From Rhizomucor pusillus (Eukaryota; Mucoromycota; Mucoromycetes; Mucorales; Lichtheimiaceae), in contig FWWN02000571.1 in the NCBI GenBank assembly GCA_900175165.2, forward strand, positions 22,451-86,450: 64,000 nt of DNA, written 5' to 3'. This document shows positions 37,638 through 47,289 of this stretch, one piece after another. The notes under the pieces were generated by a model that had not been told where the DNA came from, did not search any database, and saw only the letters and a program-made list of their open reading frames with translations. Each line of letters opens with the position of its first letter. Within the stretch, counting starts at the first letter, position 1. The position numbers and the translations under genes are program-made.

Positions 37638-38374
37638 ATGCTCGTTTCCACTATTATTCGACCCCGAACCATACTCCATTGTACTAAGCGATTTAATCAT
37701 ACCAGCAATGAAAGGATACCAAATTATGCCGGCTGGTGGACGCTGATCCTGGACCAGTCGACGCAGCAGCCTGTAAGCCCGACCCCTTGAAACTGTGATC
37801 TTTTGTTGTTCCTGATTCTGTTCTTGTTTTTGAAAAACGATCGATTAGCAAGCAACACATCCTCATGAGCAGCGCCAGTCTATACAAGTATTTCCACCTG
37901 CAGAGAAACCTCCTCTTTTACCGCAGAAAATAAAAGAAACAGTTCAACTCGATGGAGAAACTATCGAGTTGCCCGAGAAACCAGAACCTCCAGATAATTG
38001 CTGTATGAGGTGAGAGGGTTATCTGAGGGAGGGGCTTTTGACTGTGCACACTTTCTGACTCTCTATTCTGATGATCTACGTAGCGGTTGCGCGCACTGGT
38101 AAGCCTTGTTTTGGAAGGATACAACGCAAATGGTCGTATCTAAAAAGATATATATATATTTACATATAGCGTGTGGGATATTTACCAAGAGGATATGGAA
38201 GAGTATCTCGAGCAAAAGTCGGAAATACGACAGCGGTTCATCGAGGCTAACCAGCCTGTACCGCCATCGCTTTCATCATCGAATAAATCAGCAGCAGAGC
38301 AAGTGCAGGAAGAAATGGATCCAACAATAAGAGCATTTGTCGAGATGGAACGCAAACTTGGAAACAGAAACTAA
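37638..38374 (+). CDS. OXLD1: Oxidoreductase-like domain protein, probably mitochondrial
   Basis: Small protein of the oxidoreductase-like domain family. Exons 37638..37772, 37849..38009, 38084..38098 and 38170..38374; 171 aa, all in phase. The N-terminus MLVSTIIRPRTILHCTKRFN is basic and free of acids, fitting a mitochondrial presequence. The domain is PEPPDNCCMSGCAHCVWDIY followed by QEDMEEY, with its four conserved Cys; the third exon, only 15 nt (CGGTTGCGCGCACTG), encodes GCAH in the middle of this motif. A Ser/Pro linker and a helical tail (EEMDPTIRAFVEMERKL) follow. It starts 83 bp after the SOG2-like stop, on the same strand. The biochemical activity is unknown; the family name is historical. 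Confidence 0.88.
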
Positions 38375-38513
38375 GGCATTGGGCATTTATACATCATTTA
38401 CATTGCATTATTCTTGTTGTTTTAGATATATTTTTACATACCCTCTTCCTCCTCCTCTTTTGGGCAAGAATGATCTAGATCTTAAAATTACTCAAAAGAA
38501 CTATAAATGTTAA

Positions 38514-40799
38514 CTATGACCAGACATCCTCCAAGTAGCGCCCAGTGTTTCGCAACCGCTTGATCAAATCCTGTGCTTGCTTCTCAGTATTGCCACCGAC
38601 CGACTGCGCCAGCTGCACGAACGTGTGTTGTACGTCGCGTGCCATATTCTTTGCGTCGCCGCAGACGTAAATGTACGCACCCTGCTCGATAAGCCGCCAC
38701 ACCATCTCTCCGTGCTCTTGCAGCTTGTGTTGAACGTAGACCTTGTGCTCAGTATAACGCGAGAATGCGGTGATAATTTGCGAGTGGTCACCAAGTGTAT
38801 CGAAGAGAGCGTCCCACTCATCAGCGTACAAAAAGTCTTGGTCAGGATGGCGGCATCCGTAGAAGAGCACAGTCGGTCCGATGGTTTGTTTGCCGTCGCG
38901 TTTCAAGGCTGCGCGCTCGTGCACGAATCCGCGGAAAGGCGCTACGCCTGTGCCAGGGCCGATCATGATAACAGGTCTGCTTGGATCACGGGGCAGTTTG
39001 AACTGTGATTTGCGGATATGTACGGGTAATTTATGTCCTTCAAGAACGCCTCGAGGGCCGTCGAGGTTATAGTCAGGCTGGCCAGGTTCAAGTTCAAGTC
39101 CGTGCGCGTTAGCGTGTATTTTCCACAAGTAATTCGTGGCAACGCCGTACACTGTGCGGTCCGGTGTAGGATTGTACTTTAGCGTAACAGCAGTGGCGAT
39201 GACTGTGTGTGGATGGGTGTAAGAAGAGGATGAGATCGAGTAGTACCGTGGCTGGAGTCGCGGGATGCTCTCAATAACCAAATCAAAAGGTACAGAGCTG
39301 AAAAAGCCAGCAGCTGGAGCAAGTTCGTCTTGACAGCAACACATTTCGAGGACTTCGGCGAGGTTGCGCACCGCATCGCTCACTTTTTCGTGATACTCGT
39401 CCTTGTCGGTAGCCAATTTACGAAGCATTGCCTTGGATGCTTCTGTGGGTGCGTATTCGACGAGCGACATCAGCGTTTGCCGGGACGCAGGCGCACATAT
39501 ATCCAGATAGTGCCGGAAAATGGCTCGGTACGTTGTAGGCACAGGGAATGGATGCTTCTTAGATGCGGCGGCGCTGTCAACCGCTTCCACAGAAACGACA
39601 GTGTCCAACTTGTCTTTAAGACCTAGGATGGATGCCAGGCGCTCGACTTGAGCTTCGCTGTTTGTTGGCCAGATCGCGACGTGATCGCCGGTTTGGTACG
39701 TCAAGTTGGTGCCTGAGATATCAATCTCCACGTGCAAACAGTGGCGGTCCGTGTCACGGAACAAGTCTCCCGTGGTTGCTGGGGCGTAATACGGTCGCTT
39801 TGCATCGTATACAATTTTTCTGTATAAAGCGTCCATAAATCACGCATCCTGATAAAACAACGACGGCGCAAAACTTACTCGGCGTTTGTACTTGAAAGCC
39901 ATTCAGCTAGTTCTCCGAGGTACACTTTCGTTTCATCGTACTCACTGAGCTCTTTGACGTCAAACACTGGCTGACGCGGTCCTCCCGATTTGGCGCTGCT
40001 CTCGTCCACACCCAATGCGGTGCAAAACGCTGGCCACATGGTTTCCTGCCAGGATAAAAAGTCTTCTTCGAGGGACGCATCGTCGTCGCCTTCGCCGCGC
40101 TCGCCAATGCGGGTCGCACCCAGCTCTTGCAGCCGTGCATCGAGCGTGCGGCAAACAGCATTGTAGTGCTCGTACGTCTTGTTGCCCAACCCAAATATCA
40201 TGTAGCGTAAACCGTCTAATCGGACGCCTTGCGAAAAGTCCGGCGCTTCGCCTGTGATCAACTCCCAGGCCTCAACGGCGTTGTCGGTCGGCTCGCCTTC
40301 GCCGTACGTCGCCACGACGAAAACTACAAGATTGTCCTCGGGAACGGCGTCGAGGTATGACAGGTCAAACTGCTCGAGGTCAGCGGCCATGCAGCTCACG
40401 CCATATCGCTGCGAACATTCTTTCGCCAGCCGCGACGCATAGTCTTCGGCTGTGCCTGTCTGCGAACCATAAAAGAATATAACGCGGCGACCCTGCAATG
40501 TTGCATTGTTGTTGTCAGCTATATTTACTATCATTATGCCAACAACAATTCTTGCAGTGACGTACTTGGTCGTGCATCACTTTAACAAAGTTTCGCACCG
40601 GCACCGTCGTCGACGACAGATGCTGCTTTGTATCGCTTTTATTTTTCTTGCCATTGTCCGATAATGGTGGTGGTCGTTTCGATTCACTACTGGAAAGCGT
40701 GCGTCGAGCTATCCATGCAATGGTACCGAGACCTACGGTACCGAGAAATATGACGTCCAGCGGGCCGAGTCGAGCCAGATACCTCTTGGTGCAGCGCAT
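38514..40799 (-). CDS. NCP1: NADPH-cytochrome P450 reductase
   Basis: ER-membrane diflavin enzyme that passes electrons from NADPH through FAD and FMN to P450s (sterol C14-demethylase and others). Exons (minus) 40799..40566, 40492..39879, 39819..38514; 717 aa, the usual length. An N-terminal anchor (about 11-30, GPLDVIFLGTVGLGTIAWIA) is followed by a Lys/Ser linker. The FMN domain starts with VIFFYGSQTGTAEDYA and has VVFVVATYGEGEPTDNA and FGLGNKTYEHYNA. The FAD/NADPH half has TYQTGDHVAIWPTN, PRYYSISSS, MIGPGTGVAPFRGF, FYGCRHPDQDFLYADEW, YVCGDAKNMARDV, and the C-terminal conserved Trp (YLEDVWS). The second junction restores GAA at the end of the FMN domain (NAE-KIVYDAKRPYYAP). The start is set by the anchor; an upstream in-frame Met would add 26 residues. 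Confidence 0.96.
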
Positions 40800-40957
40800 A
40801 GAATTGTTGTGGAGTAGTAGCAAATTGGGTGTAGTGGAAACAAAAGAAAAAGGTGTGATGATGGGGTAGAGACACACACTTTCTTTTTTAGGGCAAAAAG
40901 AGATTGCTCATGCAGAAGGAGCAGAAGGAGCATTTTATTCTTCACGTGTCAAAACAG

Positions 40958-41961
40958 TTATGACGATGATGACTTCAAAGACTGCTCTATGCTCATGGCA
41001 ACCCCAACGGCATTTGCGACAGCTTCAGCCTGGTCATCCTTCAAGGGTTGCAGTGGGCTACGGGGCTTACCACCCCATCCAAGCACACGGTTCATGCCAG
41101 CCTTGACACCAGGATTACCGAACCAGCGGGCCAGTGCGTCGTCAGCTTCAACTACTTGTTGCTGGAGCTTTGTAGCGGCCTTGATGTCGCCCTTGTCAAA
41201 CAGACGCTGGATCTCAACGCATGCGCGCGGTGCAACGTTGCCGAGACCCGGAACCAATCCGACAGCGCCTACAGACAATGCCGGCAGGAAGAAGTCGGCA
41301 GATCCGGCCAACAACGCAAAGTTGTCTGGTGGTGGTGGTATCGTCAGTAATTAACAGCTAAGATATCATCGTCATCATCATCTTATACAGTACCCTGAGG
41401 TGTCAACTTGTTTGCAACGTATCCTACTTTGCCAATGTTTCCGTCAGTGCCCTTGATGCCTACAATATTGGGATGCTTTGCGAGCTCGTAAATAACACGG
41501 ACGTCGAGATCAATGCCTTGAGTTACACCGGGATAGTTGTAGATAACAATAGGCAGAGGCGATTCATCCGCAACGCGTTCGAAAAACGCAACGAGCGCCT
41601 CGTTGGTCATGCTAGGCTTGTAGTAGCACGGAGGCAGCACGAGCGCATATTCGGCACCGGCTTCTTTGGCGTCCTTGCTCAGTTTGACGGTCTGTCGGGC
41701 GGAGGCGGCACCGGTGCCTGCAAGCACCTTGATGGAGGGATCGTATTTTTTGATGAATTCGCTGCCCTTTTGGATCACCGTGATGCGTTCCTCGTCCGTC
41801 AAGTGCACTGCTTCACCCGTCGAGCCCATAAAGATAATACCGGCAATGCCTGTGTTTGACAGGTACTTTATGTGTTTCTCCAGAGACTCGATATCGAGAT
41901 CCTCATTGTCGTGGAAGAAGGTAGGGATAGGTACATAGATTCCTCGAAGCTGCGGTGCCAT
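40958..41961 (-). CDS. DapA-family class I aldolase/lyase
   Basis: Member of the dihydrodipicolinate synthase/N-acetylneuraminate lyase superfamily. Fungal relatives include 4-hydroxy-2-oxoglutarate aldolase and 2-keto-3-deoxy-sugar-acid aldolases, so a pyruvate-forming aldol cleavage is the likely reaction. Exons (minus) 41961..41394 and 41325..40958; 311 aa. Motifs are IYVPIPTFF, GIAGIIFMGSTGEAVHLT (GXXGE loop), VLAGTGAASARQTV, YALVLPPCYYKP, the catalytic Tyr in IVIYNYPG, and the Schiff-base Lys in NIVGIKGTDGN. The intron is 68 nt. The start at 41961 (MAPQLRG) begins directly before the first barrel strand; the frame extends six codons further upstream to another Met. Fungi make lysine by the aminoadipate route, so true DapA function is unlikely (inference). 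Confidence 0.88.
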
Positions 41962-42347
41962 TGTATATGTTATGTACACAAAAGATAGATATGACTTAGC
42001 ATCTCGACGATGATGCCACCAACTTTATATACGGTGGTCGTCCGTATTTCATGCTCCGGATACACCTGCAACGTTATTCTCCTTTCATTTTCCCGCAGCC
42101 TACTGACCACAGGAGAATTAACTCGGGTAATGTCCCGATGCTAAATCTCCCGCCGCCCTCCTCCCGTCGCGGTAAGATGTATATGCCACATTTGATTCCA
42201 ACTCTTTTTTCTTCTTCCTCTCTGTGAACTATATCAATTACATTTTGGATGTGTGTGTTTGTGTGTGCGAGTGTGGGAAAGAGGGTATGCAAAGGTGGTG
42301 CGTGTATATAAGGATTCTAAGTGAGTGAGAGAACGTGAGAAAACTAT
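41962..42347. other. Promoter region of DapA-family gene and 3' end of PPR gene
   Basis: A 386-bp gap between same-strand genes. It holds the TATA box noted above and a GT-rich stretch at 42246-42275. No gene was seen. Confidence 0.5.
42023..42031 (-). promoter_or_regulatory. TATA box of the DapA-family gene
   Basis: TATATAAAG on the minus strand, about 62 nt before the start codon at 41961. Confidence 0.5.
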
Positions 42348-44783
42348 TTACAACATTTTTCGCGCCATATCCTTGCGCGCTAGTGATCCAATCTCGTCAA
42401 TCTTGTCTTTATCGACTCTTCCTCGAGCGAGTGCCTTGAGCAAATAGTGCCACGTCAACCTGTTAGGTTCTATAGCGTTGTCGCGCATGTGCTGGAACAC
42501 AATCAGCGCAACGCGGGGGTTGCGGAATATGGCACATCCCTGCAACAGCGCCGTGTATGTCTGCACCGTCGGCTGGATACCGTCAGCACACATGTGCGAA
42601 AATACTTCGACTGCCCGTGCGAGACCGGTCTTTGCAAAGCATGAGATCAGCGCCGTGTAACTGTATACGTTAGGTTTCTTGAACCCGGTCAGCTCACGAA
42701 AGACTTGGTATGCTTGCGACGGATCATAAATAACCGTATCCAGTGATCTGCTCGCGATTGGTTTGCCAGTCAAGATGCTGTGTAGCTCCGGCCAAATATC
42801 CATCAGCTCCCGGGTAATCCCGCTCTTCGGTCGCTCTTTTGCATAAACTTGCAGTATCGTTGTGTATGCGTATAAATTAGGTTCGAATCCATGCAATTTG
42901 AGAGTTCGGAAGACATGCCACGCCAGGTCATTCTCATTATTTGCAACCAGACCTTGAATCAGCATCGCCAAGCTGATATCATCAGGAACACCTTGCCTGC
43001 GCATAATCATGAAGGCTGACAATGCAGCAGGGACGTCTCGACACTTGAATAATGCCTCCACATAGTGGTGATGGGCACGCATAGGAATCGGTGATCCTGG
43101 CTCGACAACATCGTGGAGACCAAAGGATTCTTGGACCTTTTGTCGCAGACGCCTATTTCCTGATGAAATAACCAAATGATTCACCATGACGCGGTTGACA
43201 TATTTTGGATTGGTACGGTATTGCTCTTCAAAGAACGCTCTTGCTCTCTCTAGGCTTGAGACCGCTTGGACCCACAGCATGGCAGCTCGAAATTTATCAT
43301 CAGCCGTCTTTGGATTCTGCTCCAATCTCGTCATCCAGCTGTTCTCTATATCCTTGGCAACGTCCCATCGGTTTTTCCGTATTGCATTGACCAAAATAGT
43401 TGTCGCCATGGCAAAATGCGATCTTGTAGGTTTACTGTTATTGTTTCGCATAAGCTTTTTGAGCATCTGCGTTGCCGTCTCAAAATGTCCAGCCCGGCTG
43501 TAGGCATCGATCATTGCTGTGTGTGTGACCAGAGTCCGCCGTACGCCGTTCGATTCCATTTCGTCGTATACTTGCTTTGCCTTGTCTACATCTCCTCGGC
43601 GAGCCAAAGCTGATATTATTGATGTATACACATGTTCGTTATTCCGGGCATTGCATTTTGGTAATAAATCAGTTGATTGGGTATCTTCCATTTGCTGCTG
43701 CTGCTGCTGCTTCGAGTCCATCTTTTCCATTGCCTCTAGAAATTTGATCGTTGATTCCATCCCGCCTGCAGGACCCGCTGACCGCGCCAAGAGAGAAACC
43801 ATGATTGCACATGCTTCGCCTTCAAGCGCCATTCCGTCCTCCATCGCTGCAATCATGATCTTTGCGGCTTGCTGACCGTCATCGGCATTCCCGCTGTTCC
43901 TGGCTGCCAGAGCCAAAGATGTGTAATGTGATGATCTGGTTTCTATTCCTTGTACTTTCATCTCTCGGATGATTTTGCATGCACCGGCACAGTCACCGAT
44001 CCTCCCCATAGTGAACAAAACTTGCGAGTAGTGCAAAGGACTGCATTCCAGTCGATGCTCTGCGTGTGCTGTCCGGATATCGGCTAACACGGATAGCATT
44101 CGTGGGATCGCGTTTTTGTCTTTGCCGTACTTTAGTATATTCAGTAAGTGGCCATAGTGATTGGCGCTCATCATATGCGTCACACTGTGTTGCTCCATTG
44201 CCTTGTAGATCCGCCATGCCCTCTCAGCATCGTATCCGCTAGCATTGTACAGTGCCGCCCTCAGTGTCTTGAACACCTTAGTCGAACCGAGTCGGTCTGC
44301 ATTCTGCGCTAAATAATCGAACAGTGCATCCAGATCAATTCCTTTTGCGAGGTGTCTCGGATGGAAAATATTGTCGTTGCTGCCGTCGGTGCTGCTGCTG
44401 TAACTTTGCTGCTTTACCGTGGCCTTGTCAAACGGTTCCGTGGTGGTCGCTACTGCCTCTGGACGTAGCTGTACGCGCAAACCACGTTTCTGTATCGATT
44501 GGCACGTTGCACCGAGCACTCTGCTTTTTCGTTGCACGCAGCCGGCTGCCAACAACCACAGTAGCGAAATGTCATTGTTCGGATGAGGTTTAGCTGCTGG
44601 AAAAGACACGTGGCGTAAATCCAAATGGTTCAAAGGTTTTGTTGATCTGTGTCGTCGTCGGCAAATGGCAGCAGCAGCCGCGGCTGACTTGCTTCCCCTA
44701 CGTGCAGGTATAGCAAGCGCCGAGCTCATGAAATGTAAAAGGAGACAAACAGCAGCAGTAACCGCTAATCGCTGTTCGCGCAA
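42348..44783 (-). CDS. Pentatricopeptide-repeat protein, probably mitochondrial
   Basis: Single-exon 811-codon frame encoding an array of PPR helical pairs that should bind organellar RNA. Clear repeats include HVYTSIISALARRGDVDKA (about 381-400), HTAMIDAYSRAGHFETATQM, LYAYTTILQVYAKERPKSG, VYSYTALISCFAKTGLARAV and VQTYTALLQGCAIFRNPRVA, spaced near 35 residues. A poly-Gln run (GCT repeats on the plus strand at 43692-43712) interrupts the array. The N-terminus is ambiguous. The first Met (44783) gives a hydrophobic stretch, while Met 44729 (MSSALAIPARRGSKSAAAAA) gives an Ala/Arg/Ser-rich leader typical of mitochondrial import; I favour the latter. The frame stays open for 2.4 kb with no recognisable intron. 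A specific orthologue cannot be named. Confidence 0.88.
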   Translation of the reverse strand: MREQRLAVTAAVCLLLHFMSSALAIPARRGSKSAAAAAAICRRRHRSTKPLNHLDLRHVSFPAAKPHPNNDISLLWLLAAGCVQRKSRVLGATCQSIQKRGLRVQLRPEAVATTTEPFDKATVKQQSYSSSTDGSNDNIFHPRHLAKGIDLDALFDYLAQNADRLGSTKVFKTLRAALYNASGYDAERAWRIYKAMEQHSVTHMMSANHYGHLLNILKYGKDKNAIPRMLSVLADIRTAHAEHRLECSPLHYSQVLFTMGRIGDCAGACKIIREMKVQGIETRSSHYTSLALAARNSGNADDGQQAAKIMIAAMEDGMALEGEACAIMVSLLARSAGPAGGMESTIKFLEAMEKMDSKQQQQQQMEDTQSTDLLPKCNARNNEHVYTSIISALARRGDVDKAKQVYDEMESNGVRRTLVTHTAMIDAYSRAGHFETATQMLKKLMRNNNSKPTRSHFAMATTILVNAIRKNRWDVAKDIENSWMTRLEQNPKTADDKFRAAMLWVQAVSSLERARAFFEEQYRTNPKYVNRVMVNHLVISSGNRRLRQKVQESFGLHDVVEPGSPIPMRAHHHYVEALFKCRDVPAALSAFMIMRRQGVPDDISLAMLIQGLVANNENDLAWHVFRTLKLHGFEPNLYAYTTILQVYAKERPKSGITRELMDIWPELHSILTGKPIASRSLDTVIYDPSQAYQVFRELTGFKKPNVYSYTALISCFAKTGLARAVEVFSHMCADGIQPTVQTYTALLQGCAIFRNPRVALIVFQHMRDNAIEPNRLTWHYLLKALARGRVDKDKIDEIGSLARKDMARKML

Positions 44784-45399
44784 TCGAGTGGAATAATCGG
44801 GTTAGGCTCCTGGGAGGTATGCAGAACGAACGAAAACCGACAGCTCTTTTTTAGCCTTGCCCCCCGGGCCTGCTGTTTGGTACTGCAAGAAAACTGACGT
44901 GACAGGAACGTTTGTCTGTGCTGTGTAAAAAAACACCGGTAGGCGGAACTTTTGCAACAACTTTCTCTTTGCACGTCACGCCACCTGAAATTTCAAAGGG
45001 TCAACCCTGCTCAGTCTTAATATCCTTGTGACAATGCCGATACGTCCTCTTTTTGTTGTACGAAGAGTGATCTAGTAGTCTGAAAATATGTAACAGTAAT
45101 ATATAAATGATGATTTGTTCCCAAGAATGCAAGCAAGACAGCCACAAGCGTCTTTCCCAGAACACTGTGACATGTTAAAGACAGAAGATATGCGTGCGAA
45201 TAAGAGCATGGTACATGTTGACTCGAGTATACATATGCGCAAGACTCTAATGGTATTACTACAATATGGTTGCGACGTAATCCATACCGGGGATGGAAGA
45301 ATGGAGGAGGAGGGATATTCTTGAAGAAGAGATTGGGAAAAAAAAAGAAGGGAAACAAGGGAAGCTGTGTCGTTATTGCAGCGCAATGCTACCGAACAT
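44784..45399. other. Intergenic spacer between PPR gene and PEX11
   Basis: A 616-bp gap between genes on the same strand, holding the PPR promoter and PEX11 3' sequences. The short open frames here show no family signal. Confidence 0.5.
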
Positions 45400-46303
45400 T
45401 TACACAGTGTCGCGCCAGGCAGCATATATTTGGAAAATGGAAGCGAAGCCTCCAAAGATACCCACCATAACATCAGAGATACAACCTTGTTCCAGGGACC
45501 AGTGGAGTGTCAGTGGGAAGTAGCTGAGTTGCAATTCATTAGCGATGAGTAACCTTCAATGATGACCCAAAATACTTACCCAGAGTTGATCATGGTGTTA
45601 ACGAAAAGAGAAGAGCGTTCAGCCTTGATGCTGGCCATTTCTGCTTCTGGATCCTCATCCGATTCCACATCGCCAGCCTTGATGCGCTTCAGCAAGGCTG
45701 TCTCTCTTGATTTCAAGTTGCGGTATTGCTCGTACAAGCGACCAAATTCCAGGACAACGTAGGCAGCCCAGAATCGGCAGCTCCACATTCCAATTTTGTT
45801 CGTCTTGTCTTCAGAGAGAGGAATGACCTGGTGTGCGCCGAGCCAGTAGATGTGTTCAAGCGGATAGTAAATGACATTGCACCAGTTCTGGATACGTTCA
45901 ATGGTGAGTGCGAGGCGGGTTGCCGGGGGATGGTATTCAAGATAGTTCATGTATTGAACCATCGGTAGCAGGCCGTAGTATCGTAACAGGATACGGAAAT
46001 CACTGACAGGCGACGCCAGGTTCTGCACGCGAGCAATGGCTACCTTTGTTCCACTCTTTCTCTGCAAGAACCAAATCACAATCTTTGACCAGTATTGTAT
46101 AAACTATTGTAACAGAAAAAGCACGGTTGATCAGTCGGTCGCATCGAATGCATACAAGCACTGTTGCCACCACTTACCATCAACACCTTGTCAGTTCCGC
46201 GCACTGTACCGAGGAAGCGCACGAGATGATCAAGAGTTGGAGTGGAGGGTCCCAAAAGTTTAGCAACAGCTAACGGGTTGAGCGGTTCTTTATGTGCAGA
46301 CAT
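45400..46303 (-). CDS. PEX11: Peroxisomal membrane protein Pex11
   Basis: Elongates and divides peroxisomes by remodelling their membrane. Exons (minus) 46303..46178, 46103..45580, 45523..45400; 257 aa. Family blocks are TPTLDHLVRFLGTVRGTDKV, the amphipathic helix QYWSKIVIWFLQRKSGTKV, RVQNLASPVSDFRILLRYYG, WCNVIYYPLEHIYWLGAHQV, MWSCRFWAAYVVLEFGRLYEQ, and a C-terminal region ending VMVGIFGGFASIFQIYAAWR with its hydrophobic segment. Each intron is short (74 and 56 nt) with GTAAGT-like donors; intron 2 has a GCTAAT branch site. The start Met sits 24 residues before the first conserved helix. A plus-strand small gene candidate diverges 300 bp away. Confidence 0.93.
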
Positions 46304-46604
46304 GTTTCCTTGGTTTCAAAACGAGTGAGTGATGGAAAAATAAAAGAGGGTTGAAAAAAATGAACAAGGTCCAGTCGCCCCGCATTTTTTTCATGTGCGA
46401 ATCCCGATTCGGAGTTGCACTACTCGAGCATATCACTGAGCGCGCAACCACGTAGGAAAGTTCTGCTAAAAAGACACGTACGCTAAAGGGCCATAAATCA
46501 CACTAGACTATATTACTATCCAGTGTTGCTAATACAATAAGCACGTCAATCAAAGGAATTCAAAAAGGTGCATTCGTACCTGAAATGTGGGAAGACTGAA
46601 AAGC

Positions 46605-46766
46605 ATGCCTGTGGAAGGAGAACGAGAAGAAGAATTATTACTCAAACTTCAGGATGAGATACTGAGGTAAATCACCATATATTCGGCAATCTCCTTACAT
46701 ATCGACGACATTTACAGAGAGTCTGAGGCAATGACTCTTTCACATTATTTAGTCGAGATTTACTAA
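46605..46766 (+). CDS. Candidate 36-aa microprotein, two exons
   Basis: Exons 46605..46666 and 46718..46766 join in phase through a 51-nt GTAAAT...ACAG intron. The product begins MPVEGEREEELLLKLQDE, continues in an amphipathic Leu/Glu pattern and ends LVEIY. Without splicing the frame stops just after the donor. I recognise no family; tiny helical subunits of larger complexes have this look, but that is only analogy. It diverges from PEX11 across 300 bp. Chance splicing of a short frame cannot be excluded. Confidence 0.35.
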
Positions 46767-47289
46767 GCCTGTAATATCCATCTGCGTCTGAGCATTTTTA
46801 AAAGATATGCGTTGTCCATTCCCTGTGACACAGAGATACCGTGGACTTCATTGTCGATATATGTCCGTATGCATGATCGAAGACTTTGATACATTAGTAA
46901 TATGTAACCATGTAAAAAGGCTCATGTAAACCCGATTGACAGCGACTAAGGTAGGTGGATTGGTGGATTGATGGGTGATGAAAAAGACAGACAACATCAT
47001 AAGTGAGAGGTGATGATTATAGCAGAGTGAAGGACGAGGTGCGTAAAGCCTTGCATAAGGTAGTCAAAATTTCGGTAATATTGTGCTGTATCAAGATATT
47101 AGCGAAACAGCTGCTAACCAATGAGCTTACTACTAGACACTGATAATCTATTGTAGAATGGATTTCGGTGCACATGTATTTATTACAATCATTCAGATGT
47201 TTAAAGTAGTACATAAATCTTGGTAGCTTCCCGATTCGACTTGTAACTGAAGAGATAGTTCAAAGTGACTTTGCAAGGGTCCCCATGTA
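46767..47289. other. Intergenic spacer upstream of NAD kinase
   Basis: About 520 bp, AT-rich, no gene recognised. It should hold the NAD kinase promoter. Confidence 0.5.

Noticed and set aside
42880..42890. tRNA T-loop-like GGTTCGAATCC
   Set aside because: It lies in the open frame of the PPR gene, and no acceptor stem, D-loop or anticodon arm can be folded around it.
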